Source: a virus | DNA length: 64,000 bases | Direction: 5' to 3' (one strand) | Virus record (IMG/VR): IMGVR_UViG_3300043775_002630 | Coordinates: 1 to 64,000 of that record | Shown: piece after piece, positions 28,337-38,900 of the stretch | Layout: every line of letters starts with the position of its first letter | Numbering within the stretch: position 1 is the stretch's first letter | Position numbers and translations under genes: made by a program | The notes under the pieces: model-generated | What the model was told of the DNA's origin: nothing | Seen by the model: the letters and a program-made list of their open reading frames with translations, nothing else | The model's database searches: none

Positions 28337-28789
28337 TTACTTACTTAGGTCATAACCCGCGTAATTGTATGTTAAATTTTCAACGGAAAATAATTCTGTA
28401 AAGTTACGAAGAAATTCCTTCAGGAAAGGTCTAACATCGACAGTGTAACGGATTTTTGGTGGGAAAAGTTTTCCATCAAAAATTCTGTGAAGTAATACAT
28501 TGTCACCCAATTTTAAGAAAATGTTAAAGTTTTCCGCATCGTCGGTGTTTGACGTATTTAGGATTTCAGGGTCTTCAGCAATCGCATCTTGATTGTCCAT
28601 CATATACGTTACTGTTTTCATCTTCAAATCATATTGAAGGGTTTCTTGAACGTATTTTAACATCTCAAGTGTCTGTACTGAACGATGTGCACTTGGGTTA
28701 TAATTACGAACATTAAAGAATCTTTGAACAACAATGTTGTCGTTCAATGTTAGGAGGAGCTCCAATTTAACTACTTGTTCTTCTTTCAT
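28337..28789 (-). CDS. unknown protein between helicase and exonuclease
   Basis: I do not recognise this 150-residue protein. It appears to contain two copies of one unit. The first begins LLLTLNDNIVVQRFFNVRNY (from residue ~10) and the second begins IFLKLGDNVLLHRIFDGKLF (from ~90). Each is followed by a helix with a Leu/Phe pattern and a TVTYM or NLTYNY ending. It is soluble and mildly acidic. Its place between exonuclease and helicase genes, 7 bp after the former, suggests a replication accessory factor such as a loader or regulator, but no known loader family was recognised. Confidence 0.72.
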   Translation of the reverse strand: MKEEQVVKLELLLTLNDNIVVQRFFNVRNYNPSAHRSVQTLEMLKYVQETLQYDLKMKTVTYMMDNQDAIAEDPEILNTSNTDDAENFNIFLKLGDNVLLHRIFDGKLFPPKIRYTVDVRPFLKEFLRNFTELFSVENLTYNYAGYDLSK

Positions 28790-28795
28790 AAAAAA

Positions 28796-29803
28796 TTAAT
28801 TAAGGGTTTGTTTGTGTTTTCTTTTTTCTTTTCTTGTTAGTTTCAATATTGGTTTGATAAAGTTTACAAATGAATCGTCATCTTTTGGAAGATACTTAAA
28901 GAACCCGTCATCATTCATCATCTGAATTATGTTTTTAGATGTACGACCTTCAGGGTCCAAAGACTCCTCATAAAATAACCTCACCATTTCCATTGCATCT
29001 TCAGAAATAATTGGGTTATGTAAGTCAACGATTTGTTTGTTGGTCTTATAAAAATGTTCACCAAATTCTCCATTTTTTGTAACACCATTTAAAATATTTT
29101 TCAATACTTTGTTGTCTTTGTTTTGTTCTTGTAAAAGTTTTGCCTTTGTTAAAATATCGTCAACAGAAACGGGTTTTTCAAGCACCTCAGGGAACAATTT
29201 TAGAAAGGTTTTTTCACCCAAACTGTAGATACCAAATATGTTGTCAGACTTATCACCTAACATAACTTTTGAAACAAAAATATTTTCGTGAGGTATCCAT
29301 TCTTTTTCCAAACGGACTTTGTCTCCTTTTTGATAAAGGTATTTTTGAATGGGTGAGTAGATGGATACCTTCTCACTCAAAAGTTGCATATAATCTCTAT
29401 CAGATGAAAAAATTGTTTTGGTCTCCGTATCAGAAATGATACAATAGTATGCAACCAAGTCATCAGCTTCGTTATTATCAATATCGATTTGTCTAACGAA
29501 ACATTCTTCCAAGTATTGTTTTACTCGGTTCTTTTGGAAGTAATATGACTGAAGTTTTTCCTCAGTCATATTATTCTTCCGATTTAGTTTGTAATCAGGA
29601 TATAGTTCACGTCTTTTGACTGAGTTGTTGTTACCGTCCCAAAAAACGATGACCTTGTCGTATTCGTTTTGTTCCAACTGTTTACGTAAGGTGTTGAGGA
29701 AGTGGAATACCCCTCCAATGTGATTTCCGTCAACATAAAACTCTCTGACTCCGTGGAATCCGATTTTAAATAAGTTATCTCCATCTACTAATAATGTTCT
29801 CAC
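28796..29803 (-). CDS. 5'-3' exonuclease / RNase H (FEN family)
   Basis: This 335-residue protein matches T4 Rnh-type flap nucleases (305 residues). The N-terminus has LLVDGDNLFKIGF, followed by VIVFWDGNNNSVKRRELYPDYK, EADDLVAYY, FSSDRDYMQLL and DKSDNIFGIYSLGEKT. Together these supply the cluster of acidic metal ligands and the helix-hairpin-helix. It removes RNA primers and flaps from lagging-strand fragments. The start is a GTG, giving MRTLLVDGD. It sits between uvsX and the helicase genes. Confidence 0.92.
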   Translation of the reverse strand: MRTLLVDGDNLFKIGFHGVREFYVDGNHIGGVFHFLNTLRKQLEQNEYDKVIVFWDGNNNSVKRRELYPDYKLNRKNNMTEEKLQSYYFQKNRVKQYLEECFVRQIDIDNNEADDLVAYYCIISDTETKTIFSSDRDYMQLLSEKVSIYSPIQKYLYQKGDKVRLEKEWIPHENIFVSKVMLGDKSDNIFGIYSLGEKTFLKLFPEVLEKPVSVDDILTKAKLLQEQNKDNKVLKNILNGVTKNGEFGEHFYKTNKQIVDLHNPIISEDAMEMVRLFYEESLDPEGRTSKNIIQMMNDDGFFKYLPKDDDSFVNFIKPILKLTRKEKRKHKQTLN

Positions 29804-29820
29804 AAATTTGGGGTTTATGG

Positions 29821-30822
29821 TTAGTCCTCTTTTTCCTCACTCAAAGTGAAATCACCGTCTGTTCCGATTACTTCTTTCCAATAATCAGAGTATTCTTTTT
29901 TGTAACGCTCAATAGACGCTTTCTCTTCGGTAGTATCTTTTCCCGCCAAGAATCCGTGAGGTGTTACAATAATCTTACCATCTTCGTAACCCAAACCATT
30001 GATGTGATTTTTCATTACAGAAATCTTGGTACGAGAAGCAAACTTAACAGTTCTCTTGTCTTTAGTCGCTGTAATCTTAGTTGTACCAGCACCTTTTTGA
30101 TTTCCAAATAAAAATACTAAAGAAGAGTTCAACCAAACAGATTCACCACCTTTAGCTTTAATTTTTGGTTGCCCAAAAGGATTATCAGGTAGTTCAACCC
30201 AAGGTTGATTTACTATAACTAAAGTATTTTCATATTTTGAATCAGATTTACGAGAACCTGAAATTCTTTGGTTAATACCCATACCAATCTTATCAGATAA
30301 GGTTGCTGCGTTATGTTGTTTACCCCCTTTACCTTCATAAGTCATTTTAGATGGAATAGAACCAATAGAGTCCCACAAGAAACATAAACTGTAATCCAAT
30401 TCACCCTTTTCTTGTGCATCTAACAATTGATTAATATAATCAGTGATTTGTTCAATGTAATCAAAGTTATTGTTAAAGATAAAGAAACCATCCCAATCTA
30501 ATTCTCCTGTCTCTGTATCGACAATCTCATCACACTGAAGACCCATAATTTTTGCGTGTTCAAAGCTCCACTTCTGTTCAGTAATAATGAACACAGGTAG
30601 AATTTCTTTTTTCTGAGCATCAACTGCAGTCTTAATCATAGCGGTTGTTTTACCAGTGTCTGAGTGACCTAAGAACATATTGATGTGTCCAATCGCAGGA
30701 CCAGGTAAACCAACAGCATCCAAGAAGTCAGGACCACAGTCAAAAAACCTTTGGGGTTTGTATTTGGCTGAAGTAGAAAACTTCTTCTTTACTGAACTAA
30801 AATCATTTTTCTTGATTGCCAT
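29821..30822 (-). CDS. uvsX: RecA-like recombinase, UvsX-like
   Basis: This 333-residue protein carries Walker A GHSDTGKTT and Walker B SLCFLWDSIGS, with the RecA-fold order of elements and a KIGMGINQRI-type segment. It pairs single strands with duplex DNA in recombination-dependent replication and repair, working with the SSB encoded upstream. The ATG at 30822 (MAIKKNDFSS) was chosen over an upstream in-frame ATG at 30933. The longer version would add 37 residues that lie entirely over the preceding gene. With the chosen start the overlap is 20 bp. The C-terminus is acidic (SEEKED). Confidence 0.92.
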   Translation of the reverse strand: MAIKKNDFSSVKKKFSTSAKYKPQRFFDCGPDFLDAVGLPGPAIGHINMFLGHSDTGKTTAMIKTAVDAQKKEILPVFIITEQKWSFEHAKIMGLQCDEIVDTETGELDWDGFFIFNNNFDYIEQITDYINQLLDAQEKGELDYSLCFLWDSIGSIPSKMTYEGKGGKQHNAATLSDKIGMGINQRISGSRKSDSKYENTLVIVNQPWVELPDNPFGQPKIKAKGGESVWLNSSLVFLFGNQKGAGTTKITATKDKRTVKFASRTKISVMKNHINGLGYEDGKIIVTPHGFLAGKDTTEEKASIERYKKEYSDYWKEVIGTDGDFTLSEEKED

Positions 30823-31033
30823 AATTGTATTTGTAAAACATTTGTAATGTTTGTAATTTATCACTAGCATTTGCAAGTTTTTCAATAAACTTGTCCATTT
30901 CTTCAATGTGTTGTGGGTGTTCACCAATCCCAACAGGATTTTCCATATACACCATCAAAGTTGCTTCTGCCTCAGCAATTTCACTCTCATATTTCTTGAT
31001 AAGTGATTCATACATTTTTTCTCTGATTTTCAT
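30803..31033 (-). CDS. small coiled-coil protein upstream of uvsX, unknown
   Basis: This 76-residue protein is charged and mostly helical, with two likely helices (MYESLIKKYESEIAEAEATL and EEMDKFIEKLANASDKLQTL) separated by a Pro/Gly turn. This suggests an antiparallel coiled coil. I do not recognise it. It lies between the SSB and UvsX genes, where T4-like phages may carry recombination mediators, but at this size it cannot be called UvsY. Its 3' end overlaps uvsX. Confidence 0.7.
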   Translation of the reverse strand: MKIREKMYESLIKKYESEIAEAEATLMVYMENPVGIGEHPQHIEEMDKFIEKLANASDKLQTLQMFYKYNYGNQEK

Positions 31034-31049
31034 TTTTTTTTAAATTAAA

Positions 31050-31090
31050 AAGGACACTCTCAAAGACAGTTTGACCTTGAGAATGTCCTT
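31050..31090 (-). terminator. intrinsic terminator after SSB gene
   Basis: On the minus strand a 16-bp stem with two G-T pairs (arms at 31075-31090 and 31050-31065, 9-nt loop) is followed by TTTTTAATTT. It starts 11 bp after the SSB stop. It probably attenuates, so SSB is made in excess over the downstream recombination genes, since no obvious promoter follows it. Confidence 0.85.
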
Positions 31091-31100
31091 CACATTATTA

Positions 31101-31940
31101 TTAGAACGGCAAGTCCTCGTCAACTTGTGAACTTGCTTGTGGGTCTTCGTAGTTACTTGAAGATGAGCTACCTCCAAAAGATTCAGTGGCTTCTTCATCA
31201 TTACTATAAACGTAACCACCTTTTTCAGAATCCCAACGTGGAACTTCACCTCGAGCAATCGCTTCCAAATATTCTACAGGTTTCTTAGAATATGCGTCTC
31301 TCCAAGTCAATTCATCTTCCAACCACTCTTTCATAACTTTTTTGTCTTCGTGAATCGGACAAGGGTCGTCATACATAATAGTTGAAACTGCGGTGTAGAA
31401 AGCACCTTTAGGAGTTTTTTGTTTGGTCAACTCAATGACAAGGTCACGTCCTTTTTCAGGGTCGGTGATGTCACCTTTGTTTCTCCAAATTGGAATAATT
31501 TTATCAAGGATACCGTCTTGTTTGTAGTTGTGTTTGAATCTCCAAAACTTAACACCGTCTTCAGGGTGGTCACGGTCAATAACTTTAACTACGTAGAACT
31601 TACGTGAGCGATATTGGTCCGCTAATTTCTTATCAGACTCTTTACCTGTTGAGATTAGTTCTTCGTAAACCTCAGTAAGTGGTGAACGTTCATTATCGTT
31701 CTTTCCTGGGTCATAGAACTTTTGCCATTTACCACCAACTTGAACTTCGTGGTACCAAGCTTCTTTGAATGGTGAACTTCCATCACCTGTGGGTAGAATA
31801 CGGACTCTACGCTGTCCTGAATTTGATTTTTCATCTAGGAGAAGTGTGAAATACTTTTTCAATCTTTCCTCTGAACTCATTCCTCCTCCACCGGATTTGG
31901 ATTGTTCGTACTGTGCTAATACTGCGTCAAGTGAACTCAT
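31101..31940 (-). CDS. single-stranded DNA-binding protein, gp32-like
   Basis: This 279-residue protein resembles T4 gp32 (301 residues) in size and plan. It has a short basic/flexible N-terminus with MSSEERLKKYF and a core of beta strands with RRVRILPTGDG and FYVVKVIDRDHPEDGVKFWRF. A Ser/Gly-rich linker follows, then an acidic tail ending DEDLPF, the typical protein-docking tip of SSBs. A Cys-His arrangement (DPCPIHEDK) is present, but the full gp32 zinc site was not recognised. It is the first gene after the host-type promoter and is followed by a strong terminator, as expected for an abundant protein. Confidence 0.88.
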   Translation of the reverse strand: MSSLDAVLAQYEQSKSGGGGMSSEERLKKYFTLLLDEKSNSGQRRVRILPTGDGSSPFKEAWYHEVQVGGKWQKFYDPGKNDNERSPLTEVYEELISTGKESDKKLADQYRSRKFYVVKVIDRDHPEDGVKFWRFKHNYKQDGILDKIIPIWRNKGDITDPEKGRDLVIELTKQKTPKGAFYTAVSTIMYDDPCPIHEDKKVMKEWLEDELTWRDAYSKKPVEYLEAIARGEVPRWDSEKGGYVYSNDEEATESFGGSSSSSNYEDPQASSQVDEDLPF

Positions 31941-31969
31941 AAAAATTAAATGTTAAAAAATTAGTGTTA

Positions 31970-32001
31970 CAAATATAGGGTTTAAAAAATTACTAGTCAA
32001 A
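31970..32001 (-). promoter_or_regulatory. Bacteroidota-type promoter for SSB gene
   Basis: The minus strand has TTTG (31998-32001), exactly 20 nt, then TATATTTG (31970-31977). This matches the Bacteroidota housekeeping consensus TTTG-N(19-21)-TAnnTTTG. Transcription would begin near 31963, giving a leader of about 20-25 nt before the ATG at 31940. It follows directly after the terminator of the upstream unit. Confidence 0.8.
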
Positions 32002-32012
32002 TAAAATAAAAA

Positions 32013-32032
32013 GGGTCGTGTTACCACAACCC
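32013..32032 (-). terminator. intrinsic terminator before SSB promoter
   Basis: On the minus strand GGGTTGTG-GTAA-CACGACCC forms an 8-bp stem with one T-G pair, followed by TTTTTATTTTATTT. It ends transcription of the 219-residue gene and insulates the SSB promoter. Confidence 0.85.
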
Positions 32033-32065
32033 TAAATGTAATCAAGAAATCATAAAAGTCAAAAG

Positions 32066-32725
32066 TTATCTACTCTTAAATCCTCTAAATTCGTCTTCTT
32101 CGTCGTCATCAAATGTCTTCTTTATTTCAGCCGGATTTACATCTTCAACTTCATCCGATGTTAGAATATATTCGTGTTTACCTGATTTTTCAAAGTCTTC
32201 TTTCTTATCGTCAAAAAAATCTGATAGTTTTTGATTAAATGGTCCTGAATCTAAACTTCTTAGTTGTAATTTTTCTTGCGGTGTCTTTTCTCTGTATTTT
32301 TCAATTTTCGTTTCAATACTATTAAGTTTTTCTACTAAACCGTCCATTTCACTTAATTTTGTTTCTAAATTTTGGATGTATCCAAAAAGTTGTTCAAAAT
32401 ACTTATCTTGCTTAGAATCTATTTTTTCAGTAGTTTTAACAATATCAGTAACGTCTATCTCCTCAGTGTTTGAATCACCCTCAGCAGATTCTCCCTCATC
32501 ATCAATCTTTGTAACCTCATCATCAGTTGCAACATCTATTTTTTCAGGAGTTACAGGGGCCGCCTCAGGAGCTGCAGCATCCGCAGGTGCCGGTGGTAAT
32601 GCCGCCGCATCAAGAGCTGGTTCACCTGCCGCTTCAGGAGCAACAGGTAGTTCCTGTTCTGTGATATAATTGTTTATACTATGATATCTTTGTATTTCTT
32701 TTAGAATCTTTTTGTCAATACTCAT
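32066..32725 (-). CDS. acidic Ala/Pro-rich coiled-coil protein, possibly scaffold-like
   Basis: This 219-residue protein starts with an amphipathic helix (KKILKEIQRYHSINNYITEQ). Residues ~25-60 are rich in Ala and Pro, and 60-100 are very acidic (Glu, Asp). A coiled coil follows at ~105-150 (FGYIQNLETKLSEMDGLVEKL). The C-terminal region is charged and ends DDEEDEFRGFKSR. Its composition resembles virion assembly or scaffold-type factors, and the N-terminal helix could be a cleavable or targeting segment. It is at the end of a structural operon, 4 bp after the 74-residue gene. Function is not established. Confidence 0.7.
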   Translation of the reverse strand: MSIDKKILKEIQRYHSINNYITEQELPVAPEAAGEPALDAAALPPAPADAAAPEAAPVTPEKIDVATDDEVTKIDDEGESAEGDSNTEEIDVTDIVKTTEKIDSKQDKYFEQLFGYIQNLETKLSEMDGLVEKLNSIETKIEKYREKTPQEKLQLRSLDSGPFNQKLSDFFDDKKEDFEKSGKHEYILTSDEVEDVNPAEIKKTFDDDEEDEFRGFKSR

Positions 32726-32729
32726 TTTC

Positions 32730-32954
32730 TTAACCGTTTAAAAGTTGTTTTATACCGTGTGGAGTCTCTACTCTAACTCTTCTGTTAGCAGTGACATCGT
32801 GTCCTGCTCTTTCAATAAGGCCATCTCTTTCTCTAACGATATAACAATCGCCAGTGTCTAAGTCACAAACTTGCTTGGTTCCGTCACCATTATCCTTTGA
32901 TGACATTCTTACATTTTTACCAAGATACTGATTTAACATATTATTTAGGTCCAT
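32730..32954 (-). CDS. small conserved-looking protein, unknown
   Basis: This 74-residue protein has a short N-terminal helix (MDLNNMLNQYLG), then a compact beta-type body with GDGTKQVCDLDTGDCYIVRERDG and a C-terminal VRVETPHGIKQLLNG. Two cysteines are seven residues apart. I do not recognise it. The ATG at 32954 was preferred to a TTG two codons upstream. It has a TATTTATA motif 13 nt upstream and is coupled to the acidic coiled-coil gene. Confidence 0.65.
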   Translation of the reverse strand: MDLNNMLNQYLGKNVRMSSKDNGDGTKQVCDLDTGDCYIVRERDGLIERAGHDVTANRRVRVETPHGIKQLLNG

Positions 32955-32967
32955 AACCAATTTTTCT

Positions 32968-32975
32968 TATAAATA
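32968..32975 (-). promoter_or_regulatory. TATTTATA motif
   Basis: A perfect TATTTATA on the coding strand, 13 nt before the ATG at 32954, in the 41-bp gap after the 2194-residue gene. Confidence 0.4.
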
Positions 32976-32995
32976 TCTATAAAATTCAAATAATT

Positions 32996-35900
32996 TTATT
33001 GTGGGGTCGTACTAGGGGTTGGGCTTGGAGTACAAGTAGGTGGAATGTTGTTTATTATATTTTGATTGTTAGCTGTTGGTGTAGGTGTTGGTGTGATTTT
33101 AAACACAGGTATTGTACTAACAAGTCCAAGATTCTTCGCCAACCTATTACCTTCAATTAAGTTGAATGACAACTGTGTATCTGAGGTTAAATCAGTTCCT
33201 CTATTTGCTGGCCAGTTTTGTAGATAGAAAGTTTCAATAGATTTGTTTTGAATATCCCCGACTCTATTTATCAATCTATCTCTCATAAATAACATAAATT
33301 CTACAGGGTCAACAAAATTAGCAACAGGATATGAAAGTGGTAATCCATTTAGATTTTCAATATCCATACAAGAATATGTTGGTTCAAAATAAGTTCTTAA
33401 CTCACCATAATTATAATCTAAAGTAATTCTTCCAAAGTTATTGTTTAAACCAATGAAGTTTTTACTGTCTTTGTTACCACTTGCAGCCCAAGATATTAAG
33501 AATATTATAAATCTTAAGTTTTGATATCTTTCAATCTCAATAGCATCTGTAGACGTTGTACTAACATTTTGAATTAACAAGTCATAGAATTGTTTTGCCG
33601 TTAACTTAGTTTGAGTTCCACTTACTGATGTATATCCAGCTTGTTTATAAGGTGTTTCCAATACTTTTGAGTCACAAGAATTTTGTGCGGATTGTTGTGT
33701 ATTAGAATTTGTTGACACGTTTGCATTATTACCTTGGGTAGTTGTCGCATTGGTTCCCTTATCATCATCTTTCCTTTGAGTAACAGCGGTTATCAATTTA
33801 CCAACCAAATTTTGATTAATACTTTGTAATAAGTTTTCTGTGTATGGATACGACAACACACTTTGTCTAACACCCGTAAATTTGGTTTCAAACTGACCAG
33901 GTGTAATAGTGTGCGTAACATCAGTAATTAAGTAAGAACCATTAAACATCGGTACGTGTCTAAGGTTGAAATACATTGTTGGTTGAATCATCGCATTACC
34001 TAAACCAACCACATCACATTGATATGACCTGTTCTGATAAATGTTATACAACGAGTTGTTTTGTGTTGCGGTATCTCTACCAGATGCTGCGTTGGCCATA
34101 TTATTTATGGTCCACACAGATTCAGCGGTCGCCTTACCGTTATCTTGTGACACTGAAAAAGAATAAAATATATTTTGGTTTCTAACCCCAATGTCTACCG
34201 TAAATCCAACACATCTATTAGATAACGCCCAATCTGTTTTATTTGTTTGGTTTTCAACATTTGGGTTACCAACAGGATTTCTTAAGTCAAAAGTGTCGGT
34301 TCTAAATAAATAATTGTTAACACTCTTATCTGTAGTATCAATATACGATGATGGTCTATTGGCATAGAAACAAACTAATTTTGGTCCTGACCTTCTGTAG
34401 TCAACAGTTAGGTAAGTTCCCCACATTTCATTAGCAAAATCAATCGTGCTTGGTATATTAGGTACCGCGTTTAAAGTAGGTTCTTGTACATTATAAAAGT
34501 TAACATACGCAGGCATTGGCATTATCGTAAAGTGATTATCGGTCAAAATACCTGCTAAAAATACAAACACACCCATATTAAGGTTGATTGTGTCTTCACT
34601 GATAATTTGTTTTAACTTGAAAATATCCACAACAACCTTATCTCCAATATTTCTTGACGCTCTGTCAAGGAACAACATATCTTCAAATAAGGTGTATCGT
34701 TTGTAATCAGTACCCGCAATCCACTTATCATTCAATGCTTTGAATGCTTCATATAAATCTACTTTAGCTTGTTTTGAATCAAACTTACTCTGTATTGTTT
34801 TTTCAGGTAATTCACTAATTTCGGGTAATCCCTTTCTTACATTTATTAGTGTGTTATCTAAACCAACGTTTTTAAATGCGTTATATGTGTTCAAATATCC
34901 TTGGAGTTGACCTGTAAATTCAGTGATAGTTAAATTTGGATTTTCAAGTCTTTGGGTGGCATACATTCTAATAACTTGTGATAACTCTGTAATATTTGCA
35001 GACGTAAAGTTAATATTAGACTGAACAAAAAAGTCGGTTATGTAAGAACCATTATTATCGTAAATAAGTTCAGGTATTGTTGAAAACCCAACTTCAAGTT
35101 GTAGTGTTCTCCACGCGTCAGGGTTTGACGCTATAGAGTTCTGCAAACTAACCGTACCACCATTGGTTGGCAAATTGTTCTGATATGGTCCAAATTGTAA
35201 CGGATTGATTACTTGAGATGTATTAGTAATATATCCGATATATGAGTCCACCGCTCTTCTGTTGTAACGAGTCGGGTTACCCATTCTCAATACAACGTCA
35301 TATTCCATAATGTTTTGGATTTGAGCAATCGAATTACTGAATTGACTCTGTATTATTGTTTCAAATAAATCTTCAGATGTGGCGCTACTTAATGGTATTT
35401 GAACACTCATCAATGAACGCATCATCTTTTGGAAGTTTCTGTATGTTGTTTCCAAATCAGAAAACTGTTCAAATCCACCACCTACTGAAAGTGACGCACC
35501 AGGGTCAATTACATTAGAATTTTCCTCATTGATATTAAAATTTGTTAACGCTTTACTGAAGTTTAAAAATTCATTTTCTAATATGTCCAATATTTGTTTG
35601 TCAAATACTGAGAACACATCATCAATTTTTGAATATTCATTCGTCTGAATCAACTCAAATGGGACATTACCAAATAGATTGTTTTCATCAAACATATAAC
35701 TTCCTGTACCAGGTCGATATATTGTTTGGTTATCGTAATAACCGTAATTTGGTAAACTCCAAAATGCTCTAACCGAACCGTTAAATAACGCTTCATTATT
35801 ATACAACTCTTGTGTTAATAATCCTGTAGTACTAAAACAAGCGTTGTTCACTTGGTTCATTTGTGACCCAAACGATGGTATTACATAATATTGATATGTT

Positions 35901-38900
35901 GGAGTTGTTGGTGGTTCATCACAAACAACTGTATTTGGAACTGATGGTGTAATACTATCAGGTAATAAAACACTATATGTTTTAATATCAATAACCCTTG
36001 TTTGTAAATCCTTGGTTGTATTTTTATTAATATTTGATTCTGAAAGGTTTTGAATCTTTAAACCATTTTTAATGGACTCATTAATTTCACCATCAGTATA
36101 TGCAGTATACAAGTCTTGAGAGTTGTAAAAGTAATTGAACTCATTAATCAATTTAGGGTAGAACCCTACCTGCATTGTGGTGTATTTAACATTATTGTCA
36201 ACCGTTTCTGTTTGTAATGTTATTTTACCAACACCATTTAATGTATAAGTCTTGGCGGTGTTTTGATTAATAGGGTCGTAGTTTTGTTTGTAATCAAAAT
36301 TACCCCAACATCCACCTAAAATATCCTGATTGGTTTGTACTTGTGTTTTATATCTATGCCAAATCGCACCATATTTTAATACCCAAACATATGGAACCTT
36401 GTGTAACGCACCAAACTTTTTGAAACTTGCAAAAATATAATCTAAAGGTGTTGTCACACCAGCAAGATTTGTTTTATATCTGTCCTTAAATGTTGCGAGT
36501 GGTAGTGAGTTTAAGAATAAAAACGCTGCCGCGACATAAGGATATTGTTCTTTATTCTTTTCTTTAGCAACACCCTCCAATATTGCGTTAACAAAATAAG
36601 GTGTGTTCAACATAGAGGTTGTTGTTCTTACGGGTAAACCTGTTGTTGGGTAATCAACATAACCTTCTGTCGGTAACAAAGTTGCTGGTTGTCTTGTTAT
36701 GTAAAACGTATTAACATTTGTTGTTAGTGCCGGTATTGCAGTGTTTAGATAGTTAAAGTTTGTTACAGGTCTGTTTGTATTATAATCATCAATACCCGTA
36801 AAATTTGAAATTATATTTTTTGGTTCGTAAACTTTATATGTGTTTGATGTGTTGTTTGCAACGTCAACCGAACCACCTAAAATATACTGACTTAAATTTT
36901 TAATGTTCCAATCCTGATTTGTAAACGGGAAAGTATCTACAATTTGTATTGGGTTTGTGCTAGTACTCTTTAAGAATTGTTGTAATTGTGGCGTTTGTGG
37001 TAATGAAACAAAAGAGTTTGAAACAGTATTTGACAAGTATTTTGTACTAAGAATTGAAAACGGGTTCTGAGTATAATTCTTAAGATATGGTGTAATATAA
37101 ATGTCTTGTATAAATTCACCCCAAAATAAACCAGTTCCTTGGTTTGAAAACGCTTCTAATGTTTGGGTAAAATTATTAGCAGTAAAAGGATATTCTTTTA
37201 ACTTTTGAGTTAAGTATGGATTACTCAATCCTAAAGATTCTATAATGTTAGTACCTTCCGTAATACCAATAATGTCACCAACAAAAGTTTTAGACGTATT
37301 GTCATTTGTAACTCTACCAAATCCTGTATAAAATTGGTATATTAATTGTCTCTCATATATTTCATAAAAATATTTTAACTCTTCTTTATTAAGATAAGCT
37401 AACCCAATATTAGGGAATTCTAAAGCATTTAGATTTAATCTTTTTACTGTTGCAGCATCATTGTCTGCGGGAGGTTGTGAAATTGGTGGGTCATTTCTTT
37501 GCGCAGTACCTTTTAAATATTCTTCAACAAATTCGACCTCAGGCCATTTGTCGTAAAGATACCCTTTTGATTGATTTACAAACGCAATATCACCAGGATA
37601 TGTTAATGTATATCTTGGTTGGTCATCGGTACCGTTATTTTCAACAAAAACTTGTGGCCAAGGGTATACAGGTTGTTGGGAATTATCTATAAATTCTTGA
37701 CTAGCGTTTGCTGTTAACGGAACGTAGTTGACATCATCAGGACTTTTTATAGAAGTACTATTGTTATTTAAAACAACATTTTTTCTCACAGGGTCTTGTC
37801 TAACAGAATATGCCTGAATATGAACATCATCCATCAATCTGATAAACGCCTCTGTTGATGCCATAATCACCGCACTAATATTTCTAACTGTAGGTCTAAA
37901 TCCAATTCCAGTATCAGCTCTTTCTACTTTATCAGCCAATTCAGCACTTAATTTGGTTTCCAATTCAGTAACTTTAGCGTCAATTTGAGATTCCATACTT
38001 TTTATTATGGTGTCAAATCTATTGGCACCAACAAAAACATAAAAGTTTTTCTTAACTTCTTTCAATCCTTCGGGTGTCGCCTCTACCACTACACTAAAAT
38101 ATTGTTCAGCACTTTTTACAATAAATGCACTAATTTCTTCAGGTGTTGGGTATTTTATCGAGGTTCTGTCTATAAATGTTTTTTCCCAATCAATATTATC
38201 CAATTGAAAGTTTTCAATATAAATCGAAGGAGTTATTGGGTTTGGTATCTTAAAGTTTTGTTTTGCTTCAGCACCAAACGTACCGTTTTGTGCCAACTTA
38301 GTATTGTATGTTTGTGTAATAGCACTTAACTCACTTTGAGCGGTAACTCTTTGTGATTGTGTTAGATTCTTTTTGAAGACATAAGCATACTGACCATCCT
38401 TTAAAACAAATGGTTTTGGGTCCAAAAATGTTGTAAACCAAGAATTTTTGGCGTCTCTGACACTTTTATAATATTGGTTAAGTGTTTTTTTATAAGATGT
38501 CGCATCCGTAATCGGCTGCATATCAACTTTCCTATATGAATTAATAATGTTCTGTTCAAATTGTTGTAATTTGTAACCTAATTCCATTATTGTTAGTTCA
38601 GGAAAATTCTTATCAATTAAACCTTTGGCTTTGTATTCAGAGTAAACTTCGTGCATTTTTTGTCTACCCCTCTCATTAACTCGAGTAACACTCAGGTTGT
38701 TTTGAGATTGAGCATTTGACGGAATATTCTGACCCGCATTGTTCGCCGAATTATCATCTGCAGACTCTGTTTCAACAATAGAGTTTGTGTATGTAAATGT
38801 TTTAGAATACATATGGGGTAATGCAATCAAATGCCCCATCTGAATTTCATTTAAAATGTTATATTTGTATCCGTAAAATTTACAACTAACTTGGTAGTTA

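Noticed and set aside
30823-30933. Longer UvsX start at 30933
   Set aside because: It would place 37 atypical residues over the preceding small gene; MAIKKNDFSS at 30822 fits the recombinase start.
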